A stretch of DNA of 64,000 bases from Pontibacter coccineus (GCF_030546575.1 NZ_JAUOTN010000004.1:62001-126000); one strand, 5' to 3'. Numbered from the stretch's first letter, positions 45,401-54,089 are shown. Notes: generated from the letters alone by a model not told the origin. Numbers and translations are program-made.

Positions 45401-46183
45401 GTGCAGGAAGACGACCCGAACGACCGGGGTGCGGTGTATTACCTGGGTCTGGAGTTACCGGAGGCCGGCACTTACAACATTGCGATCAGTTATGACCATA
45501 AGGATGGCGCTACCATCTTCCGGAACAATGCCGGCGTTACAGGCTATCCTTTTGGCGTAAACAATGTATTCACGATTGCCGGCAACACGGCTAGCGGGTC
45601 TGGCGCAACTCCGCAAAGCTTCTACTATTACTTTTATGACCTGAAAGTACGGGCACTCGGCTGCGTTAGCCCAAGGGTGGCGGTGCCGGTGGAGAACGGC
45701 GTTCCGATCCCGACGCCGCTCATTACACGCCAGGGCCTGAGCCTGCAATCCAGTGTGGCGGATGGCAACCAGTGGTACCTGAACGACCAGCCTATACCTG
45801 GCGCAACCGGGCAAACCTACACCCCAACCGAAAGCGGCAACTATGGCGTACAGGCACAGTGGCAAGGTTGCGTTTCCACACGATCGCAGAGTTATACCTT
45901 CGCCTATCAGGCAAATGGACGCACGTTGAAGAAGGAACTGGTCGCTTCGCCCAACCCGAGCAACGGCATATTCAAGGTGCAGTTTGAGACGGAGCAGCGG
46001 GAAGACCTCCACCTGAATGTGACGGACATGCTGGGCAACCTGATCTATACCCGCCAAGTGACTGGTTTCAACGGTTTCTATGAGGCGGACATCGATCTTT
46101 CGGCCAGGAGCTCCGGCATATACCTGCTCCGCGTGAAGTTCGGCAACCAGGCCTATACCCAGAAGCTGGTGCTGCAGCGCTAA
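42413..46183 (+). CDS. S8 family serine peptidase with T9SS sorting domain
   Basis: A 1256-residue secreted subtilase. Signal peptide GLSLWLMAAALATTSVSFAQ. Catalytic domain with Asp in DKMGIWDGGL, His in NDHATHVAGTLIASG and Ser in LSGTSMAAPNISGS (about residues 125-420). Then a P-like beta sandwich (about 440-580), a GEVED domain (KVYVDWNGNGSFEDEGEE), a CARDB-like domain (QFLVTLRNNGLRDQKGIPV), an Ig-like CARCGG region, a further beta domain and the type A sorting domain (ELVASPNPSNGIFKVQF to AYTQKLVLQR). Exported by Sec and then the type IX system, probably a nutrient-scavenging protease. The ATG at 42413 precedes the signal peptide. Confidence 0.93.
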   Translation: MRGLSLWLMAAALATTSVSFAQQNASLPVRANVKELGRIAAAEDKNYRAKRAEAIALAKQNGWEIEKTYQDGTHISLQRLDALGMPVYYITYNNASAITTGTDQLWAGGKLGLNLSGASASVTDKMGIWDGGLVRESHVELRGRVEQKDKATKLNDHATHVAGTLIASGLSGMAKGMAHGVKKLHAYDFNNNAAEMAEAAQANMLVSNHSYGTIAGWRYNSERKGTDEDPYWEWWGATQVSETEDYKFGYYDETSVSWDRIAYNAPYFLIVKSGGNNRNETGPEVGKPYMQRNSNGNFTLVAKRPNNISSNDGYDGIATYGSAKNILTVGAVNNIPGGYNQPSDVKVTGFSSFGPTDDGRIKPDLVGGGEKVLSTTSASDNSYKVLSGTSMAAPNISGSLLLLQEHYANLRNGQFMRAATLKGLAIHTADEAGNAPGPDYVHGWGLLNASRAATMISNTQGTHLMQERSLEQGKTYTFEVVASGAGPLVATISWTDPEGAVLATASALNNRSPRLVNDLDVRITNRGKTIMPWILNPNAPDQPATRGDNVVDNVEQVLIPNPTPGETYTITVSHKRTLQKGPQEYSLLVSGAGGTAYCASAPTSEAGSRITKITFDGITTPFEGCATYRLQDEMLLTFEPGQTKVVSFELGTCGANASKAAKVYVDWNGNGSFEDEGEEAAASAVINGVGLFDASISAPSFIQPGHITRLRIVLVETSDPARISPCGSYTRGETQDYIVQVARPSSDIVLQHVTPVGASLCAGITQQFLVTLRNNGLRDQKGIPVTLEVYRSGAKVATLTAVYTKTLKSFESDELLLTADFQTEAGATYELIASAGTANDAVPENNTLTKTYGVGGNTTAPQVVATRCGGQASYTLTGTGDGTVFWFNTASGGTPIAAGNTTSIATSSVNGSIYASLNDFSTTVGPATKKFATGGGYNQFTPDVIVETKAPMLLESARLYIGNSGKITFTAYNSNGLPVSSRTLTVEATRSTPAPGVQEDDPNDRGAVYYLGLELPEAGTYNIAISYDHKDGATIFRNNAGVTGYPFGVNNVFTIAGNTASGSGATPQSFYYYFYDLKVRALGCVSPRVAVPVENGVPIPTPLITRQGLSLQSSVADGNQWYLNDQPIPGATGQTYTPTESGNYGVQAQWQGCVSTRSQSYTFAYQANGRTLKKELVASPNPSNGIFKVQFETEQREDLHLNVTDMLGNLIYTRQVTGFNGFYEADIDLSARSSGIYLLRVKFGNQAYTQKLVLQR

Positions 46184-46204
46184 GGAGCTGCAAGCTGCAG
46201 GAAG

Positions 46205-46233
46205 AGCCCCGGCCATAATGTCGGGGCTTTTTT
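46205..46233 (+). terminator. subtilase gene terminator
   Basis: AGCCCCGGC / GTCGGGGCT (one G-T pair) with loop CATAAT and T6. Confidence 0.88.
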
Positions 46234-46324
46234 GTGGCGCAGTGTTTCTGTATCCGTCAGGTATAGCGAACAGGTATAAAGCAACAGTCACCTCCTATAC
46301 CTGTCGCTGCTGTGTTTCCCTTAT

Positions 46325-46355
46325 TTTGCCAAACCGCCCGTATTGCCTATCTTCA
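46325..46355 (+). promoter_or_regulatory. candidate promoter of the 46375 lipoprotein gene
   Basis: TTTG at 46325, 19 bases, TATCTTCA at 46348 (two mismatches), ATG 20 bases further on. Confidence 0.35.
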
Positions 46356-46374
46356 GCCAAACAAAACAGAGACT

Positions 46375-46992
46375 ATGAAGAAATTACTACTCGCCATGAG
46401 CTTGGCTTTTGTGTTCGCCTCCTGCGCGCAGCAGCCACAGGCCAGCAACACTCCCCCACAAACAGAAGAACTGGAGGAGGTGCCTGAGCAGCAGCAGTTG
46501 GCCTCGCCGGTAACGGCTACCCAACAGGCGTTCTTCAATGAGTTGAGCAAGCTGTGCGGTAAGAGCTTCCGGGGCAAGGCGGTGTTTCCGGCTGATGGCA
46601 AGGACCCGTTTGCTGGCAAAGAGCTGACCATGCATGTGCGTGAATGCTCTGATGGAGTTATCCGAATCCCCTTCCATGTGGGCAAGGATAAATCCAGAAC
46701 CTGGGTCATCACTCAAATGGAAGAAGGCCTGCAGCTGAAGCATGACCACCGCCACGAGGACGGCACCCCGGACGAAGTAACCATGTACGGCGGTATAGCC
46801 CTGGACACGGACGACGCCAGCACCATGCGCTTCCCGGCTGATGCCTTCACCGCCGAGCTTATACCTGCCGCTTCTACCAACGAGTGGAACATCGTACTGA
46901 GCCCGGATGGCAAAACATTTAGCTACATCCTCAAGCGCGATAACCAGCTCCGCTTCCACGCTGACTTCGACCTGACTCAACCGATCAACTAA
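46375..46992 (+). CDS. hypothetical lipoprotein
   Basis: A 205-residue lipoprotein: KKLLLAMSLAFVFASC ends in a lipobox; a Gln/Glu/Pro-rich linker follows (to about residue 45), then a single domain with FFNELSKLCGKSFRGKAVFP, HVRECSDGVIRIPFHVGKDK and LQLKHDHRHEDGTPDEVTMY, ending RDNQLRFHADFDLTQPI. The pattern is shared by Bacteroidota lipoproteins I cannot name. Possible Cys pair. Function unknown. Confidence 0.78.
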   Translation: MKKLLLAMSLAFVFASCAQQPQASNTPPQTEELEEVPEQQQLASPVTATQQAFFNELSKLCGKSFRGKAVFPADGKDPFAGKELTMHVRECSDGVIRIPFHVGKDKSRTWVITQMEEGLQLKHDHRHEDGTPDEVTMYGGIALDTDDASTMRFPADAFTAELIPAASTNEWNIVLSPDGKTFSYILKRDNQLRFHADFDLTQPIN

Positions 46993-47316
46993 GATATAGG
47001 AATGCCAGGTATAACATGCCAGGTATAACTGCCCGGTGTCCAGACCAATTAAATAGACCACAGGTATACCAGTAAGTAAGCTCACCGCCCTCGCTCGCGT
47101 CACGAGAGTGCGCGCTATTTGGCAGACTCTGGCCGCTTGCATGTGTGCCAGTCGGCACAAGTGGCGGGACGCCACTGGATACCTCACACTCGCGGGACGC
47201 GAGCGAGGGCAGCATTGTCAACTTCCTGGAAGGCAGTTTTTCGAAATACTACTCCTCATAATCACGAAGGCCCGGAGCTACAATAGCTCCGAGCCTTCTC
47301 TTTGCTGTTTGCAACC
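46993..47316. other. intergenic region with palindromic element B
   Basis: Holds three GGTATA motif copies (47009-47069), the interspersed element at 47087-47210 and, at 47266-47298, a 15-bp near-perfect hairpin (GAAGGCCCGGAGCTA / TAGCTCCGAGCCTTC) that probably terminates the DUF5916 gene on minus. No coding frame. Confidence 0.75.
47087..47210. repeat. interspersed palindromic element, copy B
   Basis: The 24-base ends GCCCTCGCTCGCGTCACGAG (and AGTG) and CACTCGCGGGACGCGAGCGA (and GGGC) are inverted copies with 22 matches. Two inner palindromes: TGTGCC/GGCACA (47144-47159) and GTGGCG/CGCCAC (47161-47175). Shares order and words with copy A at 31091. Confidence 0.85.
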
Positions 47317-49851
47317 TTACGATTTGGAGAACTTCTTCTTCAGCACCTGGTAATCGATAAAATACAGCACCTTGACTGAGAGACTGTTGGTCTGAGGCCC
47401 CGTGATGGTGCGGGTGAAGTTGTCGTAGTATCGGGGTATGATCTCATTCTGGTCGTTGAGGATGGCGTTCTTCCAGACGATACTGATTTCGCTGCCCGGC
47501 GCAAACCACCATGAGTACACCATGTCGATGTTGAAAGTGTTGAAGTTGATGTTGTGGTTCGGTTGCTCCCCGTCTTCAAAATAGCCGCCATCCGGGTAGG
47601 TATCAGTCAGCAACTCCCCTTTATTGCCGAGCAGGAAAAAGCGGCTATACTCCGCCTTGGACCAATAGTGGCGCGCCCGCAGGGACAGCGACATCCGGTT
47701 GTTGAAAATGTAGGAACCGGTTAGCGCGTTGGTCACCGTGTTCACATCCCGCAAACCGAAAATCACCCGCTCTTCCATACCAACACGCTCCCCCTCCGCA
47801 ACATGGTGGGCAAAGCCCATGTCGTCCTGGCGGATGTTGCGGCTGTAGCTGTAGCTAAAGGAAAGCTTGTCGTTGACGCGGTAGCGGGGCGCCACAAATA
47901 CATCGAGGCTGCGGCGCTCGTGTTCATTGAAGGTACGGTAGTTAAGCTCTACATCCACGGCCAGTTTTTTGCGGTAATCCGAAGAGACCCAACCGCCGAT
48001 GCTAGAGTTGGTCGGGTAAGCATAGTAGCGGCCTTCCACGCGCGGCTCAAAAAAGTCGTAGGTCACCACGGGCTCCAGGTTAAAGAAGGTGCCCATGCTC
48101 AGGAAGCTCTTGAACGTGCCACTCACCCGCCCATAGATGACGAAGTTCTGGAAAGCGTCGGGCTTGTAGCGACGGCTGTATGTGGCCCCCAGCTGGGTGT
48201 TCATGTTCAGCAGCTTCCAGAAAGGCTGGTAGAAGTTGTAGCGCAGGTTCAGGTCCTCGTCCACGGTGTTTCGGATGAAGTTGATGCCCATGTCGTTGGG
48301 ATCGTACGTGTCGGACTTCATGGAGTGGGTGAAGCTGTACTGGAAGTTGCCGCTCACCTTGCCCGCCCCCAGGCTGTACATGTGCCCCAGCCGCGTGTCA
48401 CTAGTATAGTATTTCTGGCTGAGCGCCGCCTTGCCGTCCAGAGCGTATTTGTTGCCCTTGGTGGCCAGCCGGAAGAGCAGGCCGGTCAGGTTGGCGTCGT
48501 AGGTGCTGCCCTGTCGCATCACGTTGGTGTTGACCAGCGTCACGTAGGAGTTGTTCTTGAGCGACTGGTCGAACACGGCGATGTTGTAGTTGGTGAGCGG
48601 CTGCGTCTCTTTCCGGAACCGGTTGCCCTCGCTGTCCTCCACAGTGGCGTACTGCCGCCCCACCACCGCGTTGAAGATGCCTATACCTAAACCCGACTGC
48701 GTGCGACCCGATATCTTGGTGCCGTTCAGCATCTTCGTCTCGCGCGGGTTCTCGATGACGGTAAAGCCTGCTTTCTCCTCCTCGCTTGCATTCAGGTAGT
48801 TGATCGGCCTGCCGCCGATGCGCCGCGAGTAGAGGAAGTCCCCTTTGTTGAAAAGCTCGGTACCCTCCATAAAGAAGGGCCTGTTCTCGTTGAACTGCAC
48901 CTCGAAGGGCGACAGGTTGAGCACCTGGTTGTCGGACTGCACCTGGCTGAAGTCAGGTATCAGCGTCATATCGAGCGTGAAGGCGTCGTTGATGCCGTAC
49001 TTGATGTCCATGCCGCCGCTGAAGTTGTAGTTGTCTTTGTAGGAGGTGGTGCCGTCGCCGTTCTGATGCGGGTACTTCTCGGCATACCCTGACACGTAAG
49101 GCGTCAGCGACAAACGCAGCGGCGCCTCCACGTTCTTTATACCTGTCAGCTTGCCCCACTGGTTCACGAAGCCATTGATGGCCGGGTCTACGTGGTTCCA
49201 GAAGTAGCCCTTGCGTGTCGACTGCCGGTTGCGCATGAAGTTGAGCCCCCACAGCTGCTCGGGGTTGTTGCTGAAGCGGAGCGCCGAGTAAGGTATGCGC
49301 ATCTCGGCCACCCAGGTGTTGCCCTGTAGGGTGGCATTGCTTTCCCAGACGGCGTTCCAGCTGAAGTCCTCGCCGTTGGAGGAGTAGCGGGCGTCAAGCT
49401 GCACCCCGGCCGGGGTCGTGAAGAAAGCGAAACCGTTCAGCTGGTCGTTGTAGGTATCGAAGAAAACGCCGAAAAAGTCCGTGTTGCCCAGGTCATCGCG
49501 CTTGCCCATCTCCTTGAAGATGCTGTCCTGCGACACGTCGTGCATGATGGCCCCTACATAGATGGCATCATCGTCGTAAAGGATGCGCACCTGCGTGGGA
49601 TGCACTTCTTTCGGGCCGGGGTTGGGCCGGTTCTGTATAAAGTCTGTCGCTATTTCGGCTTGCTGCCAAACCGCCTCGTCCAGCGCACCGTCAATTTTTA
49701 CAGGCTCTGTAATGCGAAGCGCCTGCAGTTGTTTTGGAATAGCTATGGCCGGGGTTTTCTTTTCCTGCGCCCATACCTGCTGTTGCGCCAGCACCACAAG
49801 CACCGACACAACTATCCGCACAAAAACCGATTTAGGTAGACAATCCATCAT
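47317..49851 (-). CDS. DUF5916 family outer membrane protein with CBM9-like domain
   Basis: An 844-residue exported protein: signal VRIVVSVLVVLAQQQVWAQ; an N-terminal carbohydrate-binding-like domain (ITEPVKIDGALDEAVWQQAE, FFGVFFDTYNDQLNGFAFFT, WVAEMRIPYSALRF) at about 45-235; then DUF5916 (LDMTLIPDFSQVQSDNQVLN, FNENRPFFMEGTELFNKG) and strand after strand to the end, consistent with a large outer membrane barrel. Family function is not established; a surface glycan or hydrolytic role is guessed from the CBM9-like part. Confidence 0.88.
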   Translation of the reverse strand: MMDCLPKSVFVRIVVSVLVVLAQQQVWAQEKKTPAIAIPKQLQALRITEPVKIDGALDEAVWQQAEIATDFIQNRPNPGPKEVHPTQVRILYDDDAIYVGAIMHDVSQDSIFKEMGKRDDLGNTDFFGVFFDTYNDQLNGFAFFTTPAGVQLDARYSSNGEDFSWNAVWESNATLQGNTWVAEMRIPYSALRFSNNPEQLWGLNFMRNRQSTRKGYFWNHVDPAINGFVNQWGKLTGIKNVEAPLRLSLTPYVSGYAEKYPHQNGDGTTSYKDNYNFSGGMDIKYGINDAFTLDMTLIPDFSQVQSDNQVLNLSPFEVQFNENRPFFMEGTELFNKGDFLYSRRIGGRPINYLNASEEEKAGFTVIENPRETKMLNGTKISGRTQSGLGIGIFNAVVGRQYATVEDSEGNRFRKETQPLTNYNIAVFDQSLKNNSYVTLVNTNVMRQGSTYDANLTGLLFRLATKGNKYALDGKAALSQKYYTSDTRLGHMYSLGAGKVSGNFQYSFTHSMKSDTYDPNDMGINFIRNTVDEDLNLRYNFYQPFWKLLNMNTQLGATYSRRYKPDAFQNFVIYGRVSGTFKSFLSMGTFFNLEPVVTYDFFEPRVEGRYYAYPTNSSIGGWVSSDYRKKLAVDVELNYRTFNEHERRSLDVFVAPRYRVNDKLSFSYSYSRNIRQDDMGFAHHVAEGERVGMEERVIFGLRDVNTVTNALTGSYIFNNRMSLSLRARHYWSKAEYSRFFLLGNKGELLTDTYPDGGYFEDGEQPNHNINFNTFNIDMVYSWWFAPGSEISIVWKNAILNDQNEIIPRYYDNFTRTITGPQTNSLSVKVLYFIDYQVLKKKFSKS

Positions 49852-50000
49852 ATAATAAGAGAGCGATCAAGGTGAGCATTCAAACAAAGGTATAGAATAG
49901 ATGCCCCTGAGTCTACAACGGTTGCTTTTGCCTAAAAATAAACCGGCAAACGCCTGATATGAGGGGGCTAACGGGCAATTTTTGTCTACCAAGGGATGCA

Positions 50001-50040
50001 AAACAAAAGCGCCATACCTGGGGGTCAGGTATGGCGCTTT
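50001..50040 (-). terminator. terminator after the GroES-like gene
   Basis: AAAGCGCCATACCTG and CAGGTATGGCGCTTT form a perfect 15-bp stem with loop GGGGT; on minus it leads into TTTTGTTTT. The inner stem is a variant of the window-wide motif. Confidence 0.85.
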
Positions 50041-50060
50041 CACAAAGGCTGGATCAGGAC

Positions 50061-50441
50061 TTATAAGTCCTCTTCGCGCACCAGCATGAGCACAGCCGAC
50101 TGCGGTACGATAAAGTACTTCTCGCCGAGGTAGTTGATCTCGATAGCATCGCGCTGCAGGTAGATGGCCAGATCGCCCTCTTTTATCTGAAGCGGCAGGT
50201 AACGCACCTGTTCCTGCTCCTCGTCGCCAAGCACCTCGTCCTCAAAGCCATAGTCGGCGGGCATCGGATAACCGGGGCCGACTTTCATCACGTAGCCTTC
50301 CTGCACTTTTTCTTTCTCCTGCACGCCCGGCGGCAGGTACAGCCCGCTCTTGGTCTGCTCCCGCGAGCTTTTCGGTTTGATCAGCACACGGTCGCCTACA
50401 ATGATGATCTTCTCCAGTTTGTTGCCTTCTGAAATTCTCAT
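50061..50441 (-). CDS. GroES-like co-chaperonin family protein
   Basis: 126 residues. The beta-barrel core matches Cpn10: IIIVGDRVLIKPKSSREQTKSG, LYLPPGVQEKEKVQEGYVMK and VGPGYPMPADYG, ending YFIVPQSAVLMLVREEDL. It is longer than true GroES (about 95) because of an acidic insert (DEVLGDEEQEQV), lacks a normal mobile loop and is not next to groEL, so it is a paralogue. An ATG five codons upstream is an alternative start. Its gene follows a lipoprotein gene within 17 bases. Confidence 0.85.
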   Translation of the reverse strand: MRISEGNKLEKIIIVGDRVLIKPKSSREQTKSGLYLPPGVQEKEKVQEGYVMKVGPGYPMPADYGFEDEVLGDEEQEQVRYLPLQIKEGDLAIYLQRDAIEINYLGEKYFIVPQSAVLMLVREEDL

Positions 50442-50458
50442 GGATATAGTCTGCATGA

Positions 50459-50986
50459 TTAAATGGGGTCTGCGGTCACTTTAAAGCGCATGGCCGCCTT
50501 GATGGCTATGTCGCGTGTGATGGGTTTGGCAATGGCAGCACTTGTCTTTACAGTATAGGTTTCTCCTTTAATGTACTTATCGAGCTTGGCGTTGGTCGAT
50601 TTCAGCTCGATGGCTTTGACGCCCTTGGGCACCTCGTTCAGGTAGGCGATCTTCGTCTCCTCTCCTTTGTCGTTGCTCAGGTAGATCTCGATGCTGCGCA
50701 AAAAGTCGAAGTTTTCGTCGGCCGGATCCGAGATCGTAAGCGTCAGTTTATTCAGGCTCACGTCCTTTACCAGCTCAGCGCGGGTCTTGTTGTTCTTAAA
50801 CGTCTCCGTCGAGTTCGTCTTGACAGGTATAGGCGACAGCGGTGTTATCGCGCCTATCGGAAAGTTTGACTCGATGCGGATGGTCTCTTCCTGATCGATG
50901 TAAAAGGTGAGCAGATCGTCTACCTTGTCGCAGGATGTTCCTATAAACGTGAGCAGCACAAGTACCGCCAGCAGCATTTTCTTCAT
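50459..50986 (-). CDS. hypothetical lipoprotein
   Basis: A 175-residue lipoprotein: KKMLLAVLVLLTFIGTSC with lipobox IGTSC. The mature domain has TFYIDQEETIRIESNFPIG, NKLTLTISDPADENFDFLRS and EIYLSNDKGEETKIAYLNEV, a beta-sandwich-like pattern ending DIAIKAAMRFKVTADP. I do not recognise a named family. Likely co-transcribed with the GroES-like gene. Confidence 0.75.
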   Translation of the reverse strand: MKKMLLAVLVLLTFIGTSCDKVDDLLTFYIDQEETIRIESNFPIGAITPLSPIPVKTNSTETFKNNKTRAELVKDVSLNKLTLTISDPADENFDFLRSIEIYLSNDKGEETKIAYLNEVPKGVKAIELKSTNAKLDKYIKGETYTVKTSAAIAKPITRDIAIKAAMRFKVTADPI

Positions 50987-51048
50987 AAAGGGTAAAATTT
51001 AAAGTGCTCTCTGTTAATTAAATAATACACTGCAAGTCTATAAAAGGA

Positions 51049-51067
51049 GAGCAGCCTTGCGGGCTGC
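51049..51067 (-). terminator. hmgA terminator
   Basis: GCAGCC / GGCTGC with loop TTGCG; on minus it is followed by CTCTCCTTTTAT. A weaker example, 60 bases past the hmgA stop. Confidence 0.5.
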
Positions 51068-51127
51068 CCTTCCTGTATGCCTGCACAGCGTACAAAATTA
51101 AGTAAAATGATCGAGAGTAAAGAAATA

Positions 51128-52327
51128 CTAGTCAAACATGTCGGCGGCACGGGTGGTGTCCGGGCCATGCTCAAGCCAGCTCATCGGGTAGCTTTTGTCC
51201 ATCAGGCCCACCGCCTCCTCGGTCAGGTATAGCGGCTTGAAGGTGTCGATCATCACGGCGTACTCGTGCGTTTCTTTCTTGCCGATGCTCGCCTCCACTG
51301 TGCCCGGGTGCGGGCCATGCGGTATACCGCCCGGGTGCACCGTAAACGAGGCCCTGTCCACGCCCTTGCGTGACATGAAGTCGCCGGCCACGTAGTAGAG
51401 CACCTCATCGGAGTCTACGTTAGAGTGGTTGTAGGGCGCAGGTATAGCCTGTGGGTGATAGTCGAACAAACGCGGCACAAACGAGCAAATCACGAAGTTA
51501 TGCGCCTCAAAGGTCTGGTGCACGGGAGGTGGCTGGTGGATGCGGCCGGTAATAGGCTCGAAATCGTAAATGGACAGCGCGTATGGGTAGAAGTAGCCGT
51601 CCCAACCCACCACGTCAAACGGGCTGAAGTCGTAGTAGTACTGGTGCAGCATGCCGTCTTTCTTGATCTGCACCAAATGCTCGCCGCCCTCGGTGTACTC
51701 TATCAGCTCGTGCGGGGCCCGGATGTCGCGCTCACAGAACGGCGAATGCTCCAGCAGCTGCCCAAAGTGGTTGCGGTAGCGGCGCGGCGTTTCGATCGGG
51801 CTGAACGACTCGGTGATCAGCAAGCGCACCGGTCCGTCGTTGAAGTGGAACTGGTGGATGATCGTGCGCGGAATGACAATGTAATCGCCTTCGCGGAACT
51901 CCAGCTTGCCCATCTGCGACAGCAGCACGCCGCTGCCCTCATGCACAAACACCACCTCATCGGCATGGCCGTTTTTATAGTAGTAGTCCATCTTCAGTTC
52001 CGACGGGTTGCAAATGCTGATGGCCACATCGTTGTTGAGCATCATGGTTTTGCGGGCGCTCAGGTAGTCGGTGCCGGTGATGGTCTGGTCGAGTGTTTTG
52101 AGGTGATGCGGGGCCAGCTTTATACCTTCGGCAATTTTAGGCGCGTAAGGTATAGGCTCCCCGATGCGGGTGATGCGCGTTGGCGGATTCTTGTGGTAGA
52201 GCAACGACGACAGGCCACTGAAGCCCAGCGTGCCCACCAGCTGCTCGGCGTACAGACTGCCGTCTTCCTGCCTGAACTGCGTGTGTCGCTTTTGCGGGAA
52301 AGAGCCCAATTTGTGATAGTAAGCCAT
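51128..52327 (-). CDS. hmgA: homogentisate 1,2-dioxygenase
   Basis: Non-heme iron dioxygenase opening the homogentisate ring in tyrosine breakdown. 399 residues. Recognisable blocks: PFDVVGWDGYFYPYALSIYD, the iron-site GGIPHGPHPGTVEASIGKKE, and APYNHSNVDSDEVLYYVAGD. Size and order match the bacterial short form. No other tyrosine catabolic gene is adjacent in the window. One GCGGTATACCGC palindrome (51330-51341) lies inside the coding sequence. Confidence 0.93.
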   Translation of the reverse strand: MAYYHKLGSFPQKRHTQFRQEDGSLYAEQLVGTLGFSGLSSLLYHKNPPTRITRIGEPIPYAPKIAEGIKLAPHHLKTLDQTITGTDYLSARKTMMLNNDVAISICNPSELKMDYYYKNGHADEVVFVHEGSGVLLSQMGKLEFREGDYIVIPRTIIHQFHFNDGPVRLLITESFSPIETPRRYRNHFGQLLEHSPFCERDIRAPHELIEYTEGGEHLVQIKKDGMLHQYYYDFSPFDVVGWDGYFYPYALSIYDFEPITGRIHQPPPVHQTFEAHNFVICSFVPRLFDYHPQAIPAPYNHSNVDSDEVLYYVAGDFMSRKGVDRASFTVHPGGIPHGPHPGTVEASIGKKETHEYAVMIDTFKPLYLTEEAVGLMDKSYPMSWLEHGPDTTRAADMFD

Positions 52328-52403
52328 TCCTTTTCTTTGGTTATGGTTTTAAAAGCTACCCCACCGGGCGCTCTTTTCTTTTACAGGTATAAATTTTGGT
52401 CTG

Positions 52404-54089
52404 TTATACGCCTCCCTTGGCCAGACGCTGCGCCTTTCCGAACTGGCGGAGCGCTTCCTGAAACTCCTCGTCCTTTTCGTGCAGGATCGGGAAGAAACCC
52501 GGATTGCCGTACACGCTGCGGCCGATAAAAGCCTTTACGTTGTTGCGCAGCAAAGCATCCGAGCGCTTGTACTGCGCCTCGTCATACGTCACCTCCGACT
52601 GAGATGCCATCTTGAGCAGGTCTTTCATCATCTTGTCCGACACGTTGAAGGATTTGATGAATTTGTCCATCTGCATCTTCTCCAGGTCTTTGCGGTTGTC
52701 GTTGTAGTAAGCCAGCGCATACTCACGTATCACGTTCTTGCTATACAGTTGGCCCAGGAAGTCGGAGATCTCAGTCGTGTCACGCGCCACAAACACATCG
52801 GGCATGATACCGCCGCCGCCATACACTACGCGGCCTTTGCCCGTCTTATACTTGAGCGAATCCACAAACAGGCTACTGTCCGGGTGGAAGTACTCGCCGT
52901 TCTCGAAACGGTTCAGCATGTCTTTCTGGTAATCTTCGGTGCCGGCCACGTACGGCTTCTGGATAGAGCGACCGCTAGGCGTGTAGTAGCGCGAAATAGT
53001 CAGGCGCAACTCCGAGCCGTCATTTAAAGGTATAGGCATTTGCACCAGCCCTTTGCCGAACGAGCGGCGACCCACGATCAGGGCGCGGTCGTTGTCCTGC
53101 AGGGCACCAGCTACAATCTCGGAAGCGGAGGCACTGCCCTCGTCCAACAGCACAATGACCGGGTTATTTTCAAAGTCGCCTTTGGTGCGCGCAAACGACT
53201 TGGAGTCGTAGCGGGAGCCTTTGCCATCGGTGTATACGATCATCTTGTCGCCGGCTATGAACTCGTCGGCCATGCGGGTGGCGTGGTCCATGTAGCCGCC
53301 GGGGTTGCCGCGTAGGTCCAGAATCAGCTGTTGCATACCCTTTTTCTTCAAGGCCGAAAGCGCCACTTTAAACTCGTCGAAGGTATTGGAGGCGAAGCGG
53401 CTTACCTTGATGTAGCCCGTGTTGTTGCTCACCATGTAGCTCACATCCACCGACACGGTAGGTATTTTGTTGCGGGTAATCGTAAAGTCGAACGGCTTCT
53501 TATTGCCTTTGCGAAGCACCTGGATCTTCACGTCGGTGCCTTTTGGTCCGCGTAGCCGCTTGAAAACGCCTTCGTTCGTGATGCCGGTACCGGCTATATT
53601 CTCGCCATCTACTGTGATGATCTTATCGCCGGCCTGTATTCCTGCGGCCTCCGACGGACCGCCGCTCAGGGGCGTGATCACATAAATCGTATCCTTGAAA
53701 ATGTTGAACTCCACACCGATTCCCTCAAAGTCGCCTTCGAGGTATGAGCGGGCCATGGCCAGGTCGGCGGCCGGAATGTAAGAGGTATGTGGATCGAGTT
53801 TCTCGAGCATCTTGGTGATGGCGTGGTCGGTGAGTTTCTCGGTATCCACGGTGTCCACGTAGTCGCGGTCGATGTAGCTGAGCACGTCCCGAAACTTCAG
53901 ATAAGCCTTGGCCGTGCTTTGCGGGTTGGTGTCGGAAGGGGAAAAAGTATTGGCGCCGATCAGCACCCCCACCACCAGGGCCAGGGCAATGTACAGGGGC
54001 AGCCGCACCTGAAAGGGTGTGTTGCGGGGTTCGCCCTGTCCGTTTGTTTCCGGCTCCTCCTGCGGGTTATGTTTGGTTTCTTCGCTCAT
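52404..54089 (-). CDS. S41 family C-terminal processing peptidase
   Basis: A 561-residue periplasmic tail-specific protease anchored by one N-terminal span (LYIALALVVGVLIGANTF). KLDPHTSYIPAADLAMARSY leads into a PDZ domain (SGGPSEAAGIQAGDKIITVD, about 140-225); the S41 core has LILDLRGNPGGYMDHA, the Ser in DEGSASASEIVAGALQD and the Lys in GRRSFGKGLVQMP. The C-terminal 170 residues are family-typical of Bacteroidota CtpA-like enzymes. Possible roles in envelope protein processing. Confidence 0.94.
   Translation of the reverse strand: MSEETKHNPQEEPETNGQGEPRNTPFQVRLPLYIALALVVGVLIGANTFSPSDTNPQSTAKAYLKFRDVLSYIDRDYVDTVDTEKLTDHAITKMLEKLDPHTSYIPAADLAMARSYLEGDFEGIGVEFNIFKDTIYVITPLSGGPSEAAGIQAGDKIITVDGENIAGTGITNEGVFKRLRGPKGTDVKIQVLRKGNKKPFDFTITRNKIPTVSVDVSYMVSNNTGYIKVSRFASNTFDEFKVALSALKKKGMQQLILDLRGNPGGYMDHATRMADEFIAGDKMIVYTDGKGSRYDSKSFARTKGDFENNPVIVLLDEGSASASEIVAGALQDNDRALIVGRRSFGKGLVQMPIPLNDGSELRLTISRYYTPSGRSIQKPYVAGTEDYQKDMLNRFENGEYFHPDSSLFVDSLKYKTGKGRVVYGGGGIMPDVFVARDTTEISDFLGQLYSKNVIREYALAYYNDNRKDLEKMQMDKFIKSFNVSDKMMKDLLKMASQSEVTYDEAQYKRSDALLRNNVKAFIGRSVYGNPGFFPILHEKDEEFQEALRQFGKAQRLAKGGV

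Noticed and set aside
47266..47298. Strong terminator for the DUF5916 gene
   Set aside because: The stem is good (14 of 15 pairs) but no T tract follows on the minus strand, so it was kept only as a remark in the intergenic entry.
47803..48690. 295-residue plus-strand frame
   Set aside because: Antisense to the DUF5916 gene, with no domain of its own.
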